Part shown: in pieces, positions 58,804-64,000 of the stretch | How the letters are laid out: each line of letters starts with the position of its first letter | Numbering within the stretch: position 1 is the stretch's first letter | Notes under the pieces: generated by a model | Databases searched by the model: none | The model's input: only the letters and a program-made list of their open reading frames with translations | What the model was told of the DNA's origin: nothing | NCBI RefSeq assembly: GCF_018555385.1 | Contig: NZ_JAFEJS010000001.1 | Span: forward strand, 186,001-250,000 | Origin: Bifidobacterium santillanense | Lineage (GTDB): Bacteria; Actinomycetota; Actinomycetes; Actinomycetales; Bifidobacteriaceae | Direction of reading: 5' to 3' | Length of the DNA stretch: 64,000 nucleotides | Position numbers and translations under genes: made by a program

Positions 58804-59460
58804 TCACCGATATCTGGAGACCATCCAATCGGCCGTGACGACGTCACCGTCACCCGCGTCCACGACGATGCCGTTGTCTCCGATACGAGCCCGGGCCACT
58901 CCGGCAAGACCGAAGGCGTTCATGCCGCACATACCGTCACGCCATGGACCGGTAAGCACGAATCGTGTGGCGGCTCGCCGAACGTCGGCGACGCGCAGGC
59001 CGAGAGCGGAGACGAACGCGCGGACCGCGGCGCCGAGACGCAGACGACCGCCGCCGACGACGGCGAGCAGGGACTGCATCCACGCTTCGCCGCATGCGCC
59101 CGCCTCGATGCGCGCCCGCGTTTCCTGAGGCGTCAGGTGTCGTCCGTCGATGAGCGTCGTACCGTCGGCATTCCATAGGAACCGCCCGGGATGCTTCCCT
59201 CCCGTCACGGTCGCGGAGATCATGGAGCCATCGATGTTCCGCCCGGTCGCGAACATGCCGTTCGCCGTCACTCCCCCGACGGCGAATTCGAATGATCCGC
59301 TGCGGGCTCCGTCGAATCGTCTGATGGCCCGGAGAATACGATTCAGCGGTGTGGGGGCCATGAGTGCCGGCGCATATGCAAGGAACGCAAGTGCGACGAG
59401 AGCGAGCATGACGGCGACTGCCGATGACGGGACGGATGCGAGCAGGTCGAACGGAGGCAT
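58804..59460 (-). CDS. Membrane-anchored protein of unknown function
   Basis: A 218-residue protein. One N-terminal helix (residues about 14-34, AVAVMLALVALAFLAYAPAL) is followed by a soluble domain with many Gly and Ala: GSFEFAVGGVTANGMFATG, GGKHPGRFLWNADGTTLID, and GPWRDGMCGMNAFGLAGVA. This beta-rich pattern is consistent with a DUF-type lipid or wall-associated domain but no family was recognised. The start codon is ATG 59460. It is downstream of the HAD phosphatase on the same strand, with a 127-base gap that contains no other signal. Confidence 0.6.
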   Translation of the reverse strand: MPPFDLLASVPSSAVAVMLALVALAFLAYAPALMAPTPLNRILRAIRRFDGARSGSFEFAVGGVTANGMFATGRNIDGSMISATVTGGKHPGRFLWNADGTTLIDGRHLTPQETRARIEAGACGEAWMQSLLAVVGGGRLRLGAAVRAFVSALGLRVADVRRAATRFVLTGPWRDGMCGMNAFGLAGVARARIGDNGIVVDAGDGDVVTADWMVSRYR

Positions 59461-59587
59461 GGATGTGACCCTTCGATGGGAGTTGGATTACGACGCTTGT
59501 GCTTCCGAAGTATAGGGGCCAAACGACGTATACGCGCCGACATGACGAACCATGTTGGTGCGTGGGTCCATCGATGCGTCCGCTGCG

Positions 59588-60304
59588 TTACTTCGCGAAG
59601 TACTCGTTGACCGCGGAGGCGAGATCATCGATGTCGTCGATGATGCGGTAGCAGCCGTGTTCCTTGAGCTCGCCGGGCTCGGCATAGCCCCAGCCGCAGC
59701 CCAGACAGTCGAGTCCGCAGGCGGCGGCGCCATCGGCGTCGGTCCAACGGTCACCGACCATGAGGGCCCTATCCCCCTCCGAGGCGTCGAAGCCGATGTG
59801 CTCGAAGCAGTAGCGGATGACCTGCTCCTTGGTCAGACGGGTGTTGTCCTTGCTGGCGCCGTAGATGCCGGACACCATCGGCGTCACGCCGAAGCGATCA
59901 CAGATCGGCTTGGCTTGGTATTCGGGCTTGCAGGTGGCGACGGCGAGGTAGTAGCCGTCGGCGCGCAGGACGTCGAGCTGTTCCGCGATGCCGTCGAAGA
60001 CCTTGTTGACGTATCGGCCGGCGACCTTCTGGCCGGGGTTGTTCGGATCGTCGAACACGTTCTGGTTCGCGTAGTAGTCGCGGTAGATGTCGACCGCCTC
60101 ATCGAGCCTGTCCTCGGGCACATGGTTGCGCTTGAGTGAGGTGATGATGGCCGGGCCGACGAAGCGATGCAGCTCCTCGTCGTCCGGAACCGTCATGCCG
60201 AGGGTCTTGAAAACCTCGGTCACGGATGCGATGATGCCGGGTGCGGAATCCGTGAGGGTGCCGTCCAGATCGAGCAGGACCACGTTCCTCGGATGTTCAG
60301 CCAT
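59588..60304 (-). CDS. HAD-family hydrolase, phosphoglycolate-phosphatase-like
   Basis: A 238-residue HAD phosphatase. Motif I is VVLLDLDGTLTDSAPGI, motif II is the Thr in LAVATCKPEYQAK, the Lys of motif III lies in SKDNTRLTKEQVIRYC, and motif IV is ALMVGDRWTDADGAAACG. The cap domain (VTEVFKTLGMTVPDDEELH) is of the Gph/PgmB type. It hydrolyses a small phosphate ester, probably phosphoglycolate or a sugar phosphate. ATG 60304 is preceded by GGGGGAG at the right spacing; GTG 60313 is a less likely start. It is downstream of rbpA, behind a terminator. Confidence 0.9.
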   Translation of the reverse strand: MAEHPRNVVLLDLDGTLTDSAPGIIASVTEVFKTLGMTVPDDEELHRFVGPAIITSLKRNHVPEDRLDEAVDIYRDYYANQNVFDDPNNPGQKVAGRYVNKVFDGIAEQLDVLRADGYYLAVATCKPEYQAKPICDRFGVTPMVSGIYGASKDNTRLTKEQVIRYCFEHIGFDASEGDRALMVGDRWTDADGAAACGLDCLGCGWGYAEPGELKEHGCYRIIDDIDDLASAVNEYFAK

Positions 60305-60410
60305 CGATGTCACTCCCCCTGTTTTCTTGTTGTCTCTCGTGTATTTACGTTGGTACCGGTGTTCGTGCCGTACGTACCTAGATCAGATTACGTTGTCGCG
60401 CGGAAGAACT

Positions 60411-60435
60411 GTGCCCGGCCTTGCCGGCCGGGCAC
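60411..60435 (-). terminator. Hairpin after rbpA
   Basis: GTGCCCGGCC (60411-60420) pairs perfectly with GGCCGGGCAC (60426-60435) around TTGCC. On the reverse strand AGTTCTTCC follows. It starts 27 bases beyond the rbpA stop and before the HAD gene. Confidence 0.75.
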
Positions 60436-60462
60436 AACGTTCATGCAAAATTCAGCGGGGAA

Positions 60463-60807
60463 TCACTCGTAGTCGGGGATCCAGCCGTCGCGATGCATCT
60501 GCAGACGCTTTTCGAGCAGCTCCTTGAGCTCCTCTTCGCTGCGGCGTTCGAGCAGCATGTCCCAGTGGGTGCGGGTCGGCTTGGCGATTTCGTTGGCCTC
60601 GGCGTTCTCCCCCTCGCGATGCGCGGTGGCACCGCAGCGGCATTCCCACTCGTCCGGGATCTCGGCCCCCTCTGCGAACGGCAGGATGGTGCGATGGCCG
60701 TTCGGGCACACATAGGCGACTTCCTCGCGTGCGGCGAAGTCGACGTTCGAATCGGATTCCAGCGACTTCGCGCCGATGCTCATACCACGCAGACTGCGTT
60801 CTGCCAT
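60463..60807 (-). CDS. rbpA: RNA polymerase-binding protein RbpA
   Basis: A 114-residue actinobacterial transcription factor. The N-terminal tail RSLRGMSIGAKSLESDSNV and the core VAYVCPNGHRTILPFAEGAEIPDEWECRCG (key parts VCPNGH and WECRCG, a zinc ribbon) are diagnostic, followed by a helix with HWDMLLERRSEEELKELL. RbpA binds the principal sigma factor and RNA polymerase and stabilises open complexes. AAGGAGG precedes ATG 60807. The next upstream DNA contains a GGAAT-N18-GTT element that fits a SigR-type promoter. Confidence 0.95.
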   Translation of the reverse strand: MAERSLRGMSIGAKSLESDSNVDFAAREEVAYVCPNGHRTILPFAEGAEIPDEWECRCGATAHREGENAEANEIAKPTRTHWDMLLERRSEEELKELLEKRLQMHRDGWIPDYE

Positions 60808-60847
60808 AGTTCACGTCCTCCTTGTAAAGACCTATCAACATTACGAA

Positions 60848-60873
60848 ACAGCTCGGACGAGCGAAGTATTCCC
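60848..60873 (-). promoter_or_regulatory. SigR/SigH-type promoter candidate before rbpA
   Basis: On the reverse strand GGAAT (60873-60869) and GTT (60850-60848) are separated by exactly 18 bases, the consensus of the Streptomyces SigR thiol-stress promoter. A start of transcription about 7 bases beyond GTT leaves a leader of about 34 bases to rbpA. The spacer contains one arm of the helY terminator hairpin. Confidence 0.6.
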
Positions 60874-60888
60874 ATCCGCTCGTCCGAC
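60854..60888 (-). terminator. Hairpin after helY
   Basis: TCGGACGAGCG (60854-60864) and CGCTCGTCCGA (60878-60888) are perfect 11-bp complements around a 13-base loop, between helY and rbpA. On the reverse strand GCTGTTTCG follows. It overlaps the candidate rbpA promoter. Confidence 0.75.
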
Positions 60889-60908
60889 GTCCGGCTCCGG
60901 TCCTCCGA

Positions 60909-63494
60909 TCAGTCGACTCCGGAATATGACACGACGCCGCGGTTGACCATTTCCACGGCCCGTCGTGCACGCTCGGCGAGCGACGGGCCGTTGTTCCCGA
61001 GATACGGTTCGGCTGCGGAGATCTGCTGCAGCACGTCGGCCAGGCGCTTGGCGTTGCGCACGAAGTCGCCGCCGGTCAGCTCGATGCCGCGCAGCACGTC
61101 GGTCAGTTCGCGTCCGTCGGCCCACTCGTACATGATGTCGAGGATGCCGGCGTCCAGGTCGGGCAGCGGATCGAGTCCGTGGTCCTCGCACAGGGCGCTG
61201 ACCTGCGTTCGGATCGACTTGAGCTCCCCCGCCGCCACAGCGATCGGGCCGTGTATGGAACCGGGATAGTACCGGGGTTCGCCGCCGAGACCGCGACGGG
61301 CCTCATACACCAGCAGGGACATCACCGCGGCCAGTCCGGCCGGCGGCAGCAGATCAAGCGCCCCGGTCAGGATCGCCTGGGCGAGTACCACGTCCTGCTC
61401 GCTGTACAGACGACGCAGCAGCTGGCCGTGCTCGGTGAGCGTCAGATCGTGCTCCCCCGATCTGACGAGATAGCCGAGTTCCGTCAGCACGTCGCAGATG
61501 CGATCGAACTGCCGTGCCACGGAACCGGTGCGGGAGTCGTATCGGTTCCGAACTCGTTCCAGCTCGCGCATCTCGCGCATCCACCGGTGGCCCCACTTGA
61601 GATGCCGCTGCAGATCCGGGCATTCACGACACGGATGGTGCTGTTCCTGCTTGCGCAGTTCGCCGATGCGTCGGTCGAGATCGCGGAATGCGTCGGACCG
61701 TTCCCGATCGGAACGGAACACCATGCGCTTGAGGTTGTTGCGTTCGGTCTTCTCCAGATCGCTCAGTCGCATACGCAGGGTCATGAACTCGCGGAAGTCG
61801 CCGTGATCGCAGGCGAAGGCCTGTTCGTATCCATCGATCGCCTGCTCGAGGGCGGACATGCGCGACTCCAGCTGCCATGCGGAGGCGTTCGCCTCCCACT
61901 GCGCGAAGGAGCGGTCAAGCGTGACGCGGCTGGTCTCGTAGTCGCTGGAGTTGAGCAGGTTCACCGCCATGTTGAACGTGGCCTTGAAGCTTGAATGCAG
62001 CGGATACACGCGCTTGCTGGACAGCGCGGCCGCCGTGGCGGGGACGAAGCCCCGATGATCGACGACGATCGCGTGTCCGATGGTGTCGATGCCGCGACGT
62101 CCGGCGCGGCCGGTCAGCTGGGTGAACTCCCCCGGCGTCAGCGCCACATGTCCGGTGCCGTCGAACTTCTCGAGCTTCTCGACCACCACGCATCGGGCGG
62201 GCATGTTGATGCCGAGGGCCAGCGTCTCGGTGGCGAACACCATCTTGACCAGCCCCTCCTCGAACAGCCGTTCGACGATCTGTCTGAACAGGGCGATCAT
62301 GCCTGCATGGTGGGAGGCGAACCCCTCCTCGAGTGCGAAGCGGAAACGGGAGAAACCGAGCGCCTTCAGATCGTCCTGCGACAACTGTCCCTCGACCATC
62401 TCGTCGACGATGGCGCGGATGCGTTTCGCCTCCTGCTCGCTGGTGAGTTCGAGACCGGCGTTGATGCACTGCTCGACGGCCTGGTCGCAGCCGTTGCGGG
62501 AGAAGATGAAGTAGATGCCGGGCAGCATGTCGAGGAAGTTGAGCTCGTCGACGACGGCCCATCGTTTCGGCGTATGGCGTTCGGGCTTGTGCGCCGAGGC
62601 TCCCCCACGACCCCTGCCCACATGGCGTCCATGGTCACGACCCTTGCGCGGATGCTCCGCCCCGGCGCGTCTTGCCGCGCGGCGGTCGAGCTGGTCGAGA
62701 CGGTTGGCGAGTTCGGGATTGACCTTGGTGGTCTGCTCGCCCTTGTCGTCACGCTGGTACAGGTCGATGATCTCGGGCTCGGTGCGGTCGTCCTGCTGCA
62801 GGATGACGTGCTGCTCGAGCGGGACCGGCCGTCGTTCGGAGACGACGAGCTCGGTTTCGCCACGCACGGATGAGATCCACTTGCCGAAATCCTCGACGTT
62901 GGACACGGTCGCGGACAGCGCCACGATGCGGACACGTTCGGGCAGGTGGATGATGACCTCCTCCCACACCGGTCCGCGGAACCGATCGGCGAGGTAGTGC
63001 ACCTCGTCGAGGATCACGTATCGCAGCGCGTCGAGCGTGGCGGAGTGCTCGTAGAGCATATTGCGCAGAACCTCGGTGGTCATCACGACGATGTCCGCTT
63101 CGGAGTTGATCGAGGTGTCGCCGGTGAGCAGCCCCACCTTGTCCGGGCCGTACACGTCGACGAGATCGTGGTACTTCTGGTTGCTCAGCGCCTTGATCGG
63201 CGTCGTGTAGAACGCCTTGACGTTGCGCTCCTGCGCAAGATAGACGGCGAAGTCGGCGACGACCGTCTTGCCGGCGCCCGTGGGGGCCGCGACCAGCACG
63301 TTGCGTCCGGCCTCGAGGGCGTCGTTCGCCTGCGTCTGGAAGTCGTCGAGATCGAACGGCAGGGTGTTCGCGAACCGGGCGGCCACGCTCATGGCCTTGG
63401 TCTGCCGTTTTCTGAATGCCGCGTACCGCGCGGCGGGAGATGTCGTGTCGTGTTCGTCGTCGTGATTGCGCCGTGTGCTGTTCTTCTTGCTCAT
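60909..63494 (-). CDS. helY: DEAD/DEAH-box RNA helicase, SKI2/HelY-type
   Basis: An 861-residue SF2 helicase. Walker A is VAAPTGAGKTVVADF, motif Ia is TTPIKALSNQK, the DEVH box is VILDEVHYLADRFRG, motif III is VALSATVSN, and the later FVTETLALGIN-type element reads VFATETLALGINMPAR, with motif VI QLTGRAGRRGID. A C-terminal helical domain of the Ski2/Mtr4 type ends it. Mycobacterial HelY is the closest known. It unwinds RNA in processing or decay. An Arg/Gly/His-rich segment at about 275-310 is an insert. It starts 3 bases after the preceding small membrane-protein stop. Confidence 0.93.
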   Translation of the reverse strand: MSKKNSTRRNHDDEHDTTSPAARYAAFRKRQTKAMSVAARFANTLPFDLDDFQTQANDALEAGRNVLVAAPTGAGKTVVADFAVYLAQERNVKAFYTTPIKALSNQKYHDLVDVYGPDKVGLLTGDTSINSEADIVVMTTEVLRNMLYEHSATLDALRYVILDEVHYLADRFRGPVWEEVIIHLPERVRIVALSATVSNVEDFGKWISSVRGETELVVSERRPVPLEQHVILQQDDRTEPEIIDLYQRDDKGEQTTKVNPELANRLDQLDRRAARRAGAEHPRKGRDHGRHVGRGRGGASAHKPERHTPKRWAVVDELNFLDMLPGIYFIFSRNGCDQAVEQCINAGLELTSEQEAKRIRAIVDEMVEGQLSQDDLKALGFSRFRFALEEGFASHHAGMIALFRQIVERLFEEGLVKMVFATETLALGINMPARCVVVEKLEKFDGTGHVALTPGEFTQLTGRAGRRGIDTIGHAIVVDHRGFVPATAAALSSKRVYPLHSSFKATFNMAVNLLNSSDYETSRVTLDRSFAQWEANASAWQLESRMSALEQAIDGYEQAFACDHGDFREFMTLRMRLSDLEKTERNNLKRMVFRSDRERSDAFRDLDRRIGELRKQEQHHPCRECPDLQRHLKWGHRWMREMRELERVRNRYDSRTGSVARQFDRICDVLTELGYLVRSGEHDLTLTEHGQLLRRLYSEQDVVLAQAILTGALDLLPPAGLAAVMSLLVYEARRGLGGEPRYYPGSIHGPIAVAAGELKSIRTQVSALCEDHGLDPLPDLDAGILDIMYEWADGRELTDVLRGIELTGGDFVRNAKRLADVLQQISAAEPYLGNNGPSLAERARRAVEMVNRGVVSYSGVD

Positions 63495-63497
63495 CTA

Positions 63498-63818
63498 TTA
63501 TCCGAGAACGCCGTTGCGCCAGCGCCGCCACGCTTCGACATGGCGGCCGCGCTTGGCTTCCTTTCTTAGGATCACGCCGATATGCGCCTGTTCATAGCGT
63601 TCGGCTGCGGTCTTCAACGGTTGGGTGAACACCGGAGGTTCCTCGCCTGTGCCCGACTCGTACGGTTCCCCCATACGTGCGAGACGCTCGCCGACCTGCG
63701 CGCCGGTGTCCGAGACCACGCCCAATGCGGCGATGGCCCGTCGGACCGCATAGATGCCGCCGATGACGATCATGGCGATCATGAACAGGACCAGCAGCAG
63801 CCATATCCACCAAGGCAT
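63498..63818 (-). CDS. Small single-helix membrane protein
   Basis: A 106-residue protein with one strong N-terminal helix (MPWWIWLLLVLFMIAMIVIG, residues 1-20) and a polar, partly helical C-terminus (GAQVGERLARMGEPYESGTG, AHIGVILRKEAKRGRHVE). A GAAAGGAG site precedes ATG 63818. It lies directly before helY with a three-base gap, so the two are co-transcribed and probably functionally linked. No family was recognised. Confidence 0.7.
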   Translation of the reverse strand: MPWWIWLLLVLFMIAMIVIGGIYAVRRAIAALGVVSDTGAQVGERLARMGEPYESGTGEEPPVFTQPLKTAAERYEQAHIGVILRKEAKRGRHVEAWRRWRNGVLG

Positions 63819-63882
63819 GGTTCGATCTCCTTTCCGTATCCCGTTCGGACGAGCCGTCCGGCAATCGATTCCCTCCGGTCGG

Positions 63883-64000
63883 TCAGTCCTCGTCCCGCGC
63901 GACGACGCTCAACTCCCGTTGCGCACGGGCGACGATCATCGTGCGCAACGTTTCGGGCGCAACGGCGACGATGTGGCGTGCGTGCGCGATGCAGAACGCG
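63883..64000 (-). CDS. C-terminal end of an unknown gene, cut by window edge
   Basis: The reverse strand reads open from the window edge to TGA at 63885-63883. The visible tail is AFCIAHARHIVAVAPETLRT then MIVARAQRELSVVARDED. It is a soluble, partly helical segment. No family could be assigned from 38 residues. It lies upstream of the small membrane-protein gene and is probably part of the same transcript. Confidence 0.5.
   Translation of the reverse strand, partial: AFCIAHARHIVAVAPETLRTMIVARAQRELSVVARDED

Overview
The window is high-GC actinobacterial DNA, and the evidence points to Bifidobacterium. The tryptophan genes carry a TrpC-TrpB fusion followed by trpA. There is an actinobacterial block of CDP-alcohol phosphatidyltransferase, DUF881, small membrane protein, DUF881, FHA (GarA-like) and MerR (FtsR-like) genes. 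RbpA and a HelY/SKI2-type helicase lie at the right end. The species cannot be read from the sequence alone. No rRNA, tRNA, CRISPR array or intact insertion sequence was seen.

Layout. 1-8 kb: a truncated membrane-protein gene, a decayed ABC transporter, an orphan two-component system, small membrane proteins, a GNAT acetyltransferase and an MFS exporter preceded by an 11-codon leader ORF. 8-15 kb: housekeeping genes (endonuclease IV, nicotinamidase, SRAP, MscL, S10 peptidase, VanZ-RDD). 15-21 kb: an FtsX-type ABC transporter divergent from a LuxR-type two-component system. 21-24 kb: a lower-GC three-gene ABC transporter resembling lantibiotic-immunity exporters. 24-30 kb: Nim-like flavoprotein, PLP enzyme, YccF, TetR, an unusual AT-rich repeat region, aldo/keto reductase and deformylase. 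30-35 kb: an ABC-2 transporter with its own two-component system. 35-39 kb: a VOC gene joined in frame to a TOTE-like primase-helicase-PLD protein interrupted by a stop. 39-47 kb: an OmpR-type two-component system divergent from two paralogous lipoproteins, an adaptor, an ABC ATPase and a MacB-like permease. 47-57 kb: trpCB, trpA, lgt, rpe, hisE, hisG and the envelope/division block. 57-64 kb: small membrane and zinc-ribbon proteins, a HAD phosphatase, rbpA, helY and the truncated end of another gene.

The recurring theme is peptide or antibiotic sensing at the envelope: four sensor/regulator pairs, three of them next to ABC transporters that look intact and one next to a decayed one. Several operons carry recognisable operator-like repeats: a perfect 20-bp palindrome before the 30.5-kb operon and an 11-bp-phased direct repeat before the 42-kb operon. 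The best candidates for new biology are the broken VOC/TOTE-like fusion, the CATATGAAAG repeat field at 27.8-28.4 kb, the MYQVLVSFAYD leader ORF before the MFS exporter, the three-cysteine lipoprotein pair with its exporter, and a SigR/SigH-type promoter before rbpA.
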